Origin: Chrysochromulina parva
Lineage: Eukaryota; Haptophyta; Prymnesiales; Chrysochromulinaceae
DNA: 19,657 nt
Reading direction: 5' to 3'
Assembly: GCA_002887195.1 (NCBI GenBank)
Contig: PJAB01000869.1
Span: 1 to 19,657, forward strand
Shown here: piece by piece, positions 1-8,803 of the stretch
Layout of the letters: the number at the start of each line of letters is the position of its first letter
Position numbering within the stretch: position 1 is the first letter of the stretch
Program-made: the position numbers and the translations under genes
The notes under the pieces: generated by a model
What the model saw: only the letters and a program-made list of their open reading frames with translations
Told to the model about the DNA's origin: nothing
Database searches by the model: none

Positions 1-76
<76 letters not shown>
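1..76. repeat. Homopolymer G run at the window edge, probable artefact
   Basis: The window opens with 76 consecutive G residues and then switches abruptly to ordinary complex sequence. Nothing telomeric (no TTAGGG-like unit) is seen. Read on the minus strand in the frame of the CW zinc-finger gene it would encode about 25 prolines, so a genuine polyproline tail cannot be excluded. A pure 76-base tract without one interruption at a sequence end is more typical of a dark-cycle poly-G read or an unresolved contig edge. I infer artefact. Confidence 0.6.
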
Positions 77-77
<1 letters not shown>

Positions 78-868
78 CGTGAGGCAGGGCGCGTACCACG
101 AGCTCATCGTCGTCGCACTCGAGGGCCTGCTGCAGGTGCTCGAGCTGACGCATCGCCTCGTGCGCAAGCATCATGCGTTCCAGGCTCATCTCACCCTCCG
201 CAGCCGCCCCCCCTGTGCCGCAGGAGCTGGCGGCGGCGGCCGCCCCTAGCGCTGAAGGGACCGCCCCCGGAGGCAGGGGCGCGCCGGTCACGGCCGCTGG
301 GGGCAGTGGCGCGGCGGGAGCGGGAGGTGCCTCGCCCGCGCTCCGCGTGGCGGCCGCCCGGTCGACGACGCGCGCGCGCACGGGTAGAGCTCCAGAGGGT
401 GGTGCCGCACCCTCATCACTGGTATTGTCGGGACTTGTGTGGTCGAGAGAGGCGTCGTCCTCTGCCTCCTCGTCATCATCAAACCCGACGGCGAGGTCAC
501 CCATTCCACAGCCGAGTAAAGGGAGGCCGATCTCGTCGGCCATCTCGTCGTCCGCCATTTCATCACCGAGAGTTTCGTCACAGAGAGTTTCGTCACCAAG
601 AGCGCCGAGTGCCTCGTCCTCATCCATCACCGTCGAGGCCGTGCGCGCGCGCACACGGCGCGATGAGGAGCGACCGACGAGGCCGCCGTCAGCACCTTCG
701 CTGCCGGCATCGTCGAAGCCGGTGCCACGTCGCGCCGAGTGCTGATGGGCTACCGGTACTGGTGCCTCGTCGGCACCTTCGCTGCTGGTGCCTCGTCGCG
801 CCGGCTTGCGCGCGCGCCGCCCAGTCGCGGCCGCCAACTCGGCGTCGGCCGGTGTGCCACCTCCCCGA

Positions 869-906
<38 letters not shown>

Positions 907-1332
907 ATCCGCCCCCGGCCCGCGCCGCCGCCGACGCTGCTGCTGCTGCTGCTGGCGCTGGCGCTGCAGCTGCTGCAGCCGGCGCTGCTGCTTGCGCTGC
1001 TGCTTCACCGCCTCGAGCTTCTCGCCCGCCAGCTCGTTCTCGGCCATCTCCTCCTCGGCGGCCTCGCAGGTGTTGAGCGATCGTTTGGGGTTCATCGAGC
1101 ACTCCCAGTACGCATCCTCGCTCGGCTCGAGGCCCGGGGGCAGTCGGCGCCACTTGGAACACTTGTCGCACTGTGCCCACGAGAAGAGTACCAGCTTGCG
1201 CGGCGGCCCCGCCGGTGCCGACCCCGCAGCCGCGGCACCGCCCGTTGCGGCCACGGCCCCGGCACCGCCCGCTGCGGCCACAGCCGCAGCCGCCGCGACA
1301 TTCGTACCATTCATCGCTTCTGCGGCGGCCAC

Positions 1333-1373
<41 letters not shown>

Positions 1374-2199
1374 CGGCGGCGACGGCGGCGGCCCCGGAGC
1401 CCATGCCCAACGTCGTTATCGATTTTGCCCCGCCTGGGAGCCGAGGCACGGGCGCGGCGGCCTTCGCCAGGGTGACACGAGGGACCAGGGTGACAGGCGG
1501 GGGCGCGGAGGACGTGTACGGCGACACATCGACGGTGAGAGCGTCGGAGGAGTCGTCGTATGCGGAGGCAGAAGCGGAGGAGGAGGGGGCGTCCGCGCTT
1601 GCCGAGGTCGGCCGCACGCGGTGCGCCGACGCGCCCGCCACCTCTCCATTAGGGAGCGAGGGGGGCCGCTCGTTAAGCAGGAGAGGAGAGGGCGTCGACT
1701 GACGCCCTACGCACGCGCGCTTGCTGACGGGGCGCGCGACGCCCATGGGGGCGCTTGCCGCAGTAACCGCCACCACCTCCGCCGCCGCCACGGTGCGCTT
1801 CGAGCCCGAGGGCCCCGACACTCGCGGCCGACGCGAGGGGAGCCCACACACGTGCGGGCCCGCATGGCCTGCCTTGAGCATGCAGCCGAAGGCGCCGCCA
1901 AGGTGCTCCCAGCGATTGCAGCAGAGATCCGCGGCGCTTGCTATGACCGTGGCCGCCGCGAATGGCGGAGCGCCCTCACCCTTCCACTGCAGCTCCTCCT
2001 TCTTTTTCTGCTTTTCAATCGAGATCGGTGTTGGCCAAGCAAGCGTATGACGCTCGGTCGGCGACTCGCTGCCGTCGTCGCTCGAACCGACGAGCAACGA
2101 GAGCTCCGACGCGCCCGCCGTCGGCCCCTCCGACGACCCCACCAGCGGCTCCAAGGAATGCGCCGCCTGCAAGCGGCGCGTTGTCCCTCTCTGCAGCAT
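1..2199 (-). CDS. CW-type zinc finger protein (C-terminally incomplete)
   Basis: Likely nuclear chromatin reader: CW domains of this family bind histone H3 N-terminal tails, usually methylated at Lys4. The minus frame is open from its first ATG (2199) to the left edge, about 707 residues before the G run. Residues 341-379 match the CW signature: WAQCDKCSKWRRLP, then WECSMN, then C-E. Zinc ligands are Cys344, Cys347, Cys367 and Cys378, with Trp341 and Trp350 as cage candidates. Upstream, residues 93-118 hold a second Cys/His cluster (C93, C94, C106, H112, H116, C118; core AGHAGPHVC). Low-complexity parts are an Ala run before the CW domain, polyQ after it, Asp/Glu/Ser-rich stretches, and a Met/Leu-rich helix near the edge. 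There is no in-frame stop, so the true C-terminus lies outside. An upstream 5' exon is possible: the frame stays open to about 2346 without another ATG. The opposite strand is open too, but only this frame carries a recognisable domain. Confidence 0.85.
871..954 (-). repeat. CTG/CAG trinucleotide tracts encoding polyglutamine
   Basis: Eleven uninterrupted CTG units (871-903) and six more (937-954) lie just downstream of the CW domain. In the minus coding frame they read CAG, giving Gln runs within a Gln/Arg-rich region. They are likely length-polymorphic and disordered. Confidence 0.9.
1339..1392 (-). repeat. GGC/GCC tract encoding polyalanine
   Basis: A near-perfect GGC run broken only by GAC triplets reads on the minus strand as an Ala run with a few Val residues, upstream of the CW domain. 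It is a coding microsatellite of the CW zinc-finger gene. Confidence 0.85.
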
Positions 2200-2461
2200 T
2201 AGTGGCTTTTTGTTTCTGTGACGTGTTTTTGATTGATAGATGCAGTTCTTACCCACACTGAGAGTCCCCCTCCCTACCCCCCTTGGGGACGCTGGGGATG
2301 CCGGGGGTGAAGTTTTGGAGATGACAGCGTCGTGACGAACTTTGGGTCATTTATTTGCCCCGTTGCAATCAACATGATTGCGGGTGATGACTGAACTCCA
2401 AAGAATCTGATGCTGATGAAGTTCCGAGTAGAGTCAGATGATGAGGTAGGGAGCGTTGCGA
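2200..2461. other. Intergenic spacer between two minus-strand genes
   Basis: These 262 bases hold the 3' flank of the Trp-repeat gene and the 5' flank of the CW zinc-finger gene. The base composition is clearly less GC-rich than in the flanking genes. A short AATAAA-like string occurs on the minus strand near 2350, but I cannot assign it as a poly(A) signal. No RNA gene was seen. Confidence 0.5.
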
Positions 2462-5400
2462 TCACCGGGGAGCCGTTGGCCACTGGGCCGCGGACACCTC
2501 AAATGCCGCCTCCAATGCTCCTGTGTGGCAGCGCCACAGGACCTCAAGCTCGTGCTTGAGCGCCGCTCGACCGATGCCTTGGAGCCGCCGGCGCGCCGCC
2601 GCCCGGCTCAACTGGTGTAGTGCCTGCCTCGCGCTGACGTGGCGTGCCGCTGACGCACCGATGGCCTCGAGCGCGCGCCGGTAGTGCCGATGGCCGACGG
2701 CACACTGCCATTGACCAAATGCGGCGCGCTCGCCGCCCGAGTGCCCAAGACGGCGCTCGTACTCGAGCTCGCTGAGCAGCTGGAGGACAGCACGGGCGCG
2801 CCATCTGCGCATCAGCCGGCGCAGCGCAGACCGGCGACGGAGGGGCTCGAGCACGGCAGGGGCGCGCTCCGAACCGACGCGTACGCCTTTGCAAGCGGCG
2901 GCAGCGTATCGCCAAGTCGCGACGCCGCGACGCCTGTGTACCCGTGAGACCCAACTGTCGAACGCTCGGGCCTGCGTGTCCAGCCGCGCGCGCATGGCAC
3001 CGATGAACAGAGCGCGCGTCGCCAGACAGCGAATGGCACCGATCAACAGGTGAAGCCGAGTCGTATTCCACCGAGACTCCTCAGAAGCCGAGAGGGCTGT
3101 GTGAGCCTTCGAAGCGCGGCGCCACCGCTGCAGCCACGCCGCTCGCAACGGCGCCCTCGCCCACATCCCACGGCGTGCGCGGCATTCGCGCGTCCGTTGC
3201 CACCACGTGTACCACCACGCTCGCTTTGCATGCTCCGCGGCCTCCAACAGGCTGCAGCTCAGCTGCCACATTCGTACCGTCCAGTGCTTCCAGCGACGTT
3301 TGGCGCGCTGCAGCGTCCGCCCGCGCGCGCGTGCCGTCACGAGCGCTGCCGCGTGCTTGGAATGGCTGGGCAGGTAGCGCTGCCAGCGTTGCCAGCGCTC
3401 CCGCACAAGGGCCCGCGCTCGCGCTCGCTGCCGCGCGCTGTTCCATACGTCTCGTACTTGAGTGGCGAGCGCCTCTTCCAATGCGGCCTTGCGACTCTCG
3501 TTATCGGTGGGAGTGTCTTCGTGTGGGGTGCCACGTGTCCTCTTGGGTGCCACGTGTCCCCTTGGGTGCCACGTGTCTTCGTGTGGTGTGCCACGTGTCC
3601 CCTTGGGTGCCACGTGTCCCCTTGGGTTCCTCGTGTCCTCATGCGCCCGTGGCGAAGACAGGAGGGACGCCGGCGCCGGACTCGCCGCCTCAGCCCGAGC
3701 CGCCCGCAGAGCGCACCGGAAAGGAGCGCGCCTGTGTTCCAAGTGGTAGAGGGCACGCCATCGCCACAGGCTGCTCTCGAGCGCCCGCCGTTGGCTCGCA
3801 CCGCTAACGGCTCGATGCGCCAACCGCAGCGCGCCTTGGGACGCGGCCGCTTCGCGCCACGCCGCGAGCGCCACGTCACGTGCTCGCCGGTCCGCCGCTC
3901 GCGCCACCACCCGGTAGAGAGCGCCGGAGCGACTGTCCTGTCTCCAGCGCATCCAGCTCGCCTGCATTCGCCTTCGCTTCGTCGCATGCCCGAGGCGGCT
4001 CGCGTGAGTGTGTTGGCTCGATTCGGCTCTCCACACGGCTCCCCACGCCCAAATGGCGACCTGCAAAGCCCGAGCGTGCACCCTCCGCCTCGCGACGATG
4101 CCTCGGGCTATCAGGCCCCGATTCTCACGCTCTGCCATCGCTACTACGGTCCACGTCGTACACGCTCGATGCAGCGCTCGCAGGCAGGAGCACGCCGTAG
4201 CGGCGCCCACGAGTCGGCGCGCCTCGCAGACGGCGCGCCAGGCGCTCACGCACCGCCGCCGACGAGCGCCGCCCGCCATCCGTGTGAGACGTGCCCACCA
4301 CAGCGCGTCGGCCGACGCGCGGCGCATGGCTCGCAGCAGCACGGCGGCCGTTACGACCCGATGGTGCAGCGAGCCTACACGGCCTGCCGCTCGCCGCTCG
4401 AGTGACGAAACATACCACGCGAGCCAGCGCCGCAGCTCGCGCTTCCACACAAGCCGCCGCGCCAGCTGCGCGTGCTCACGCTCGTGCGGCCGACACGCCC
4501 GCTGTCGACTGGCCGCAGTAGCGCGCCAGCGCACGAGCGCGCACGCGGTGGCGCTTCGCACCCAGAATGGGTGAACGAGCCGTGTAGCCTTGGCCACGCG
4601 CACTCTCCGCTCGCGCAGCTCGACGTCCTTTGCACGCTCGCACCACCGCGCTAGGATCGTTGGCAAGCCGTGGCTCAGGGTGCGCCCAAGCCACGCGGCT
4701 CTCGAACGTGCCGTTAGGTCGCGCTGGACGTAGCTCGCTTCGCACCACGAGCTGAGCGCGCGCACGGCACGTGCCTGCTGCTGCAGCCCGACGAGGCGCG
4801 CGCTCGCATCGGCGCGCCGCGCGAGGTGCGCGAGGCGCGCGAGCTGCAGAGTCACACGGAGCCAAACGCGCCACGTGCTTCGAAGCGGAAGGCCCGCGGC
4901 GTGCGCACGGGCCGCGAGCTGCAGGCTACGCGCGTCGGCTCGCGAGAGGAGCATGCGGCGCCAGCGCAGCAGAGACAAGCAGCAGGCGAGCATCGCGACG
5001 CGGCGTACGCGCGCGTGCCGCCGTTGCACGCGATTCACGCGCTTTCGGAGTGCGCGCCAGCCGGCGCGCACGTCGATCGATTCGTTGGCCTCCAACGCGA
5101 TGGCCCACGCGCCGTTCTTCCGTCTTAGGATGCGATGGGCGTGCTGCCAGCTGCGCAGCGCGCGCACGAGGGAAGGCTGCTGCCAGCAGCGGAGGGTGGC
5201 ACGCAGTCTCTCGATGAGCACGCGCTGCTGCTCCTCGAGTAGGGGGCGAGCTGGCGTGAGCAGTTGCGAACCGTCCGAACCTATCGGAGTCGGAGATGGG
5301 CGCCATTCGGAAGTGGAGTACAGTGCTGCCGAGGCGGCTGAATAGGGTGTCGTACGCACGGCGGTGGCATGCACTGGTGTCCGAGGGGAGTGCTCCTTAT

Positions 5401-6526
5401 TTGGCAATCGATCAGCCCAGGTCGGCGTCCGTGGTGCAAGTCGCTCGGCCGCACGCAAATCCGATGCACCACTCGCACCACCGCTGCTGCCGCAGCAACC
5501 AGCATCAGTAGCACCAGCACCAATACCACCACCATGAGCAGCACCAGCACCAGCACCAGCACGGCCACCAGCACCAGCACCAGCACCAGCACCAGCACCA
5601 GCACCAGCACCAATAGCAGGACCGGCACCAGGTGCGACCCGTGCAGCGCCGACGCTGCGTCGGCGTCCCGCCTCGCCCCCCATGGAGCCCCCCATGGAGC
5701 GCTGCAGCGCCGCGGTGAAGATCTGCAGCCGGAGATCGACGATGCCGGACTCTCGACGGAGGCGCCCAAGCCATTCCCGCGACCCCCGCTGGAGGGTGTG
5801 CACGGCGGACTGGCGCACACGAAGCTCTGCAGCGGCATGGCGGCGGCTCAGCGCGGCGCGCATTGCCCGTTGGACTGTCCGGGATGCCAGGTCGGTCATA
5901 TGGTCATAGGAGCGTTTGTAAAACGAATCGTAGTACTCGCCGAGCCTCAGCGGAGATTCTCCGGCATGCATCGAACGGCTGACGGGGATCGACACGAGCG
6001 GCGAGCGAGCAGGCACAGATATGTTGACGGCGCGCTGCTGCTTTGCTGAGCAGAAGGTCTCTTCGGATAGCCACGACTCGCGGTGCGCCCAACTGCGAGG
6101 CGACTCCACGGCGCCTCTGCCAGTCCATGGCAGTGACGAGGCTGGCACGGCGCCTCTGCCAGTCCACGGCGGTGACGCGGCTGGCAGCACCCTCGCACGA
6201 TGGACTCCAGTACTCGACCGAGGCGTCTGCGACCTCGGTGGAGGCGCCGGCGGTGGTCGGTCGGGTGGTGGTGAAGGCGTCTCCGATGCTTGCACCGCGC
6301 CTCTGCTAGTCCACGGCGGTGACGAGGCTGGCACGGCGCCTCTGCCAGTCCACGGCGGTGACGCGGCTGGCGGCACCCTCGCACGATGGACTCCAGTACT
6401 CGACAAAGGCGTCTGCGACGGCGTTGAAGGCGCCAGCGGTGGAGGGTTGGGCGGTAGCGGAGGCGTCTCCACAGAAACCCGTCGTTTGGGTGTTTGGGGG
6501 ACGACCTTCACGAGGATGTCCCTCAT
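2462..6526 (-). CDS. Sfi1-like Trp-repeat protein, putative centrin-binding
   Basis: A 1354-residue protein beginning at the only in-frame ATG after the upstream stop at 6572-6574. Residues 1-145 are Pro/Ser/Thr-rich with nested repeats. Residues about 180-275 form a basic helical segment. An Ala-Gly run lies near residues 303-340. From about residue 430 to the end the sequence is almost wholly helical, very rich in Arg, Ala and Leu, with Trp recurring every 20-40 residues in contexts such as LLRWRR, SAWRAV and MRWRQD. Sfi1-family proteins have this spacing and character: each repeat binds one centrin on a long helix at centrosomes, spindle poles or basal bodies. Assignment rests on repeat character, not on a conserved catalytic motif, so a different helical scaffold is possible. 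No signal peptide or membrane segment is seen. No intron is needed. Confidence 0.6.
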   Translation of the reverse strand: MRDILVKVVPQTPKRRVSVETPPLPPNPPPLAPSTPSQTPLSSTGVHRARVPPAASPPWTGRGAVPASSPPWTSRGAVQASETPSPPPDRPPPAPPPRSQTPRSSTGVHRARVLPAASPPWTGRGAVPASSLPWTGRGAVESPRSWAHRESWLSEETFCSAKQQRAVNISVPARSPLVSIPVSRSMHAGESPLRLGEYYDSFYKRSYDHMTDLASRTVQRAMRAALSRRHAAAELRVRQSAVHTLQRGSREWLGRLRRESGIVDLRLQIFTAALQRSMGGSMGGEAGRRRSVGAARVAPGAGPAIGAGAGAGAGAGAGAGGRAGAGAGAAHGGGIGAGATDAGCCGSSGGASGASDLRAAERLAPRTPTWADRLPNKEHSPRTPVHATAVRTTPYSAASAALYSTSEWRPSPTPIGSDGSQLLTPARPLLEEQQRVLIERLRATLRCWQQPSLVRALRSWQHAHRILRRKNGAWAIALEANESIDVRAGWRALRKRVNRVQRRHARVRRVAMLACCLSLLRWRRMLLSRADARSLQLAARAHAAGLPLRSTWRVWLRVTLQLARLAHLARRADASARLVGLQQQARAVRALSSWCEASYVQRDLTARSRAAWLGRTLSHGLPTILARWCERAKDVELRERRVRVAKATRLVHPFWVRSATACALVRWRATAASRQRACRPHEREHAQLARRLVWKRELRRWLAWYVSSLERRAAGRVGSLHHRVVTAAVLLRAMRRASADALWWARLTRMAGGARRRRCVSAWRAVCEARRLVGAATACSCLRALHRACTTWTVVAMAERENRGLIARGIVARRRVHARALQVAIWAWGAVWRAESSQHTHASRLGHATKRRRMQASWMRWRQDSRSGALYRVVARAADRRARDVALAAWREAAASQGALRLAHRAVSGASQRRALESSLWRWRALYHLEHRRAPFRCALRAARAEAASPAPASLLSSPRAHEDTRNPRGHVAPKGTRGTPHEDTWHPRGHVAPKRTRGTPHEDTPTDNESRKAALEEALATQVRDVWNSARQRARARALVRERWQRWQRYLPSHSKHAAALVTARARGRTLQRAKRRWKHWTVRMWQLSCSLLEAAEHAKRAWWYTWWQRTRECRARRGMWARAPLRAAWLQRWRRASKAHTALSASEESRWNTTRLHLLIGAIRCLATRALFIGAMRARLDTQARAFDSWVSRVHRRRGVATWRYAAAACKGVRVGSERAPAVLEPLRRRSALRRLMRRWRARAVLQLLSELEYERRLGHSGGERAAFGQWQCAVGHRHYRRALEAIGASAARHVSARQALHQLSRAAARRRLQGIGRAALKHELEVLWRCHTGALEAAFEVSAAQWPTAPR
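3509..3650 (-). repeat. CACGTG-containing minisatellite inside the Trp-repeat gene (60-base period)
   Basis: Units on the plus strand begin CCACGTGTC and are 22, 19 and 19 bases long. The 60-base triplet of units occurs at 3509-3568 and 3569-3628, followed by a degenerate third copy to 3650. Five CACGTG palindromes occur. Because 22+19+19 is a multiple of three, the coding frame is kept. The minus-strand protein shows alternating RGHVAP, KGTRGTP and HEDTWHP segments. Confidence 0.9.
5502..5620 (-). repeat. Hexanucleotide (CACCAG)n tract encoding Ala-Gly repeats
   Basis: Near-perfect CACCAG units, purest at 5539-5612, read on the minus strand as alternating Gly-Ala codons (about residues 303-340 of the Trp-repeat protein). 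The tract separates the N-terminal region from the Trp-repeat array and is probably a flexible linker of variable length. Confidence 0.85.
6107..6470 (-). repeat. Nested direct duplication in the Trp-repeat gene N-terminus
   Basis: A block starting near 6107 recurs 186 bases later (near 6293) with few differences, a 62-codon in-frame duplication. Within each block a 39-base subunit occurs twice, giving four copies of a 13-residue motif containing PPWTGRGAV or a close variant. All copies stay in frame on the minus strand. Confidence 0.85.
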
Positions 6527-6925
6527 CTGGTTCAGGGGCGCTCGAATTTCATGAAAGACGTGTTGTGGCCGTTAAAATTCCGCGATGAGTGTGAACGGAT
6601 ACTTGTAGCGCTGTCTCACACCGAACAGCAAATTTAATACGCATAGAACAGTGAAATATCTCACATCACCAGGGGACTCAACAGGCAAATAATCACCCCT
6701 CATGCGAATGACAGTGACCCCGAGCTTACGTAATAAGCCCCCACGCGAGAGGAACAACAGCCACAGAGCCGAGCACAGTCCAACGGTCCCCCTCGCCCTC
6801 CACCTCCTCCTGACCAGAGTATAACCAAGCCAACGATACGACGGTCCCGGAGGCGCCCGAGACCGACCACAGCCAACGAGGAATAACAGACGCGACAATA
6901 TTGCTGCTACGAGCCGCGCTCGAGC
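6527..6925. other. Intergenic spacer, 399 bases
   Basis: This lies between the start of the Trp-repeat gene and the stop of inositol-3-phosphate synthase, both minus strand. It must hold the 3' UTR of the latter and the promoter of the former. The part from 6590 to 6720 is noticeably AT-richer than the genes. No tRNA, open frame with a recognisable domain, or repeat was seen. Confidence 0.5.
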
Positions 6926-8803
6926 TCAGATCTTCTGCTTCTTGGCGCCCGAAGTGGAGCTGGCGGCGCCCGTGCGGCGCGAGGGGGAGGCGGCGCGCTC
7001 GACCATACCCTTCTTGTGCTCGAGCAGCATCGAGTTGTCCGGCGGCAGGCCGACGCACGCGCGGAAGATGTTCTCGATGCAGCAGCGCTGTTTGAAGAGA
7101 GCGTTCACCACGGGCGTGCCCGGCGGCACGAGCGGCGCCTTGATCAGGTACGAGAGGATCGACATAATCGGGTGGAAGGAGGAGAAGCAAGGCATGTGCG
7201 CCGTCTTGTACTCGATGCGCGAGGTCATCTCAGCGAGCAGTGCGAGGTCAAGGATCAGAGGCGTCGCGAGCAGCGAGTCCTCGCACGTATTGTGCATCAC
7301 GATCGTGTTCACCCCCCCCATGAAGATCTCTGAGGTGTACTCGTCCATGGCGCGCTTCGAGTCGCCCACGTTAGGCACGTACTTGATCACGACGACGTGG
7401 TCCGGGTGCTCGTACTCATCGTACAGGATCCGGTTCGAGCCGACCATGTCGTCGACCACGTTCGACTTCGAAATCTCCTTCGATCGGAACGTGTGCGGCG
7501 CCGACAGGTTCTTACCGTCGTTGTTGCCCAAGTGGTTGTACGAGACGATCGATGTGGGCTTGATGCCCGCCGACACGAGGAAGTCAACCAAGACCGACTT
7601 CATCTTAGTCTGGCCTGACTTGAAGTCGTCGCCGCCGATCATCACATTGTGCTTCTCGGCGAGCTCGATCACGCCCGGCACGAAGGTGTTCTGCGGCGAG
7701 CCATTGATGTAGATGGAACCCTCAAGGATCGATGCGACGGCAAAGATGGTCGAGGGCGCAACCTCAGGCTCATCGCACGAGATCGCGGCCATCAGGTTGT
7801 CGGCCGTGTCGTTGACGCCCGACTGCACCGAAGCGAAGCGCTCCGTGTTCGCCGTCCACAGCACCACCACCGTGTCGAGGCCGTTGGCCGCTTTGAAGTC
7901 TCGAATATCCTTGCGGATCTGCTCGAGGTGAGCCATCTTCGACTCGCCAAGGAGGAAGTTGTCGGCACGCTCCTCCTGGTTGGCCGCAATGAAGTCGGGA
8001 TAGTAGACCGACGGGAGCGGGACGATGTGCTGCATGTGCGGGCGGAGCTGCTCCTGCAGCGTCACGTCGAGCACCTTGGCGCGCTTCATCGCGTCCGCGA
8101 GGTTGGTCTTCGAAATGTCCCAGCCGCCGATGACGAGGTCGTTGGGATCAACCATCGGCAGGAGCGACTTGAAGGGCACGTACACGTCCGCATCGTACGG
8201 GCCGTGGCCGCCCAGGCGCGACGTCGACGCCTGCGTCAGCGAGCCCCAGTAGTTGGCATTCTTGGTGCCGTTCTTCGTCTCCCACTGCATCTTGAGCTTG
8301 TTGGCGATGACGCCCGCAACGCACGTTGACCCATTGTTGCCACCCAAGCCAACGAGCATCAGGCCCATCTTGGGCACCTTCCGCTTCGTGCGGAACTCGT
8401 ACTCCGTCGAAACCGGGCGGGCGACCTGCGGACATCAGCATGCCAGTGCAGCAGGGTCAGATGCGCTTGTTTTCATCACGGCTTGCATCGCAGACCAGTA
8501 GACATGCCGCCAGCGCCACGTGGATGCGCGCTCCGTGGGGAAAAAGGCGCACCGTCTTGCCAGCCTCCTGGGCGACGCGCGTGGTCTGGTACTGGTACGT
8601 GGACTGGATGTACTCCTCACTGCCGCAGGAGACGTGGGTGGCGACAGGTCAATTCGGTGGCGGCGCACTGCTCAGGGTACAGCGACGCGTTCGTGCCGCG
8701 CTGGCCGCCGATTCGCGCAGCTCTCGTGCTCTCGTGCTCACCTGTATGTGACGTGCGGCGAGTCAACCTCGAACGTATCGCAGTGCAGGGGCAGGTGGGA
8801 CAT
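6926..8803 (-). CDS. INO1: Inositol-3-phosphate synthase (MIPS), three exons
   Basis: Converts D-glucose 6-phosphate to 1D-myo-inositol 3-phosphate using NAD+, the committed step of inositol and phosphoinositide synthesis, usually cytosolic. Exons on the minus strand are 8803-8742, 8619-8553 and 8425-6926, giving 542 residues. Exon 1 starts at the first ATG of its frame and encodes [10 protein letters not shown]. Exon 2 encodes [14 protein letters not shown]. Exon 3 opens with [14 protein letters not shown]. Together these rebuild the N-terminus conserved in plant MIPS, which the long exon alone lacks. Diagnostic motifs are the NAD-binding [10 protein letters not shown] (68-77), [74 protein letters not shown] and NTCEDSLLA. 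The protein is somewhat longer than the usual 510-530 residues owing to a Ser/Arg/Lys-rich tail ending KKQKI. It is transcribed divergently from the giant gene. Confidence 0.97.
8426..8552 (-). other. MIPS intron 2 (127 bases)
   Basis: The donor is ACG|GTGCGC at 8553/8552 and the acceptor is CCGCAG|GTCGCC at 8426/8425, phase 0. A CTGAT branch-like string lies just upstream of the acceptor. Splicing restores a MIPS-like junction ([15 protein letters not shown]). Reading straight through breaks the homology. Confidence 0.88.
8620..8741 (-). other. MIPS intron 1 (122 bases)
   Basis: The donor is ACAG|GTGAGC at 8742/8741 and the acceptor is GCGGCAG|TGAGGAG at 8620/8619. The junction codon is AG+T (Ser), giving VTY-S-EEYIQS as in the family. 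Unspliced sequence hits a TGA two codons past the donor. Confidence 0.9.

Noticed and set aside
1..76. Telomere
   Set aside because: It is a homopolymer, with no T/A-containing telomeric unit.
739..2202. Plus-strand open frame of 487 codons across the CW gene
   Set aside because: Composition is Arg/Leu runs from antisense polyQ and GC-rich codons, with no domain. The minus frame has a clear CW zinc finger.
2050..2220. Plus-strand acidic, Cys-containing peptide ending near 2220
   Set aside because: It is short, has no start after the stop at 2048-2050, and lies opposite the N-terminus of the CW gene.
2274..2483. Small minus-strand ORF of 69 codons overlapping the Trp-repeat gene stop
   Set aside because: No motif is seen, and it overlaps the end of a better-supported gene and its 3' flank.
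3509..3650. CRISPR-like array
   Set aside because: Units are contiguous with no unique spacers and lie in a eukaryotic coding frame.
3050..4405. Plus-strand open frame of 451 codons inside the Trp-repeat gene
   Set aside because: It is antisense to a long Trp-repeat frame and reads as low-complexity Arg/Pro/Ser without any motif. It is open because of GC bias.
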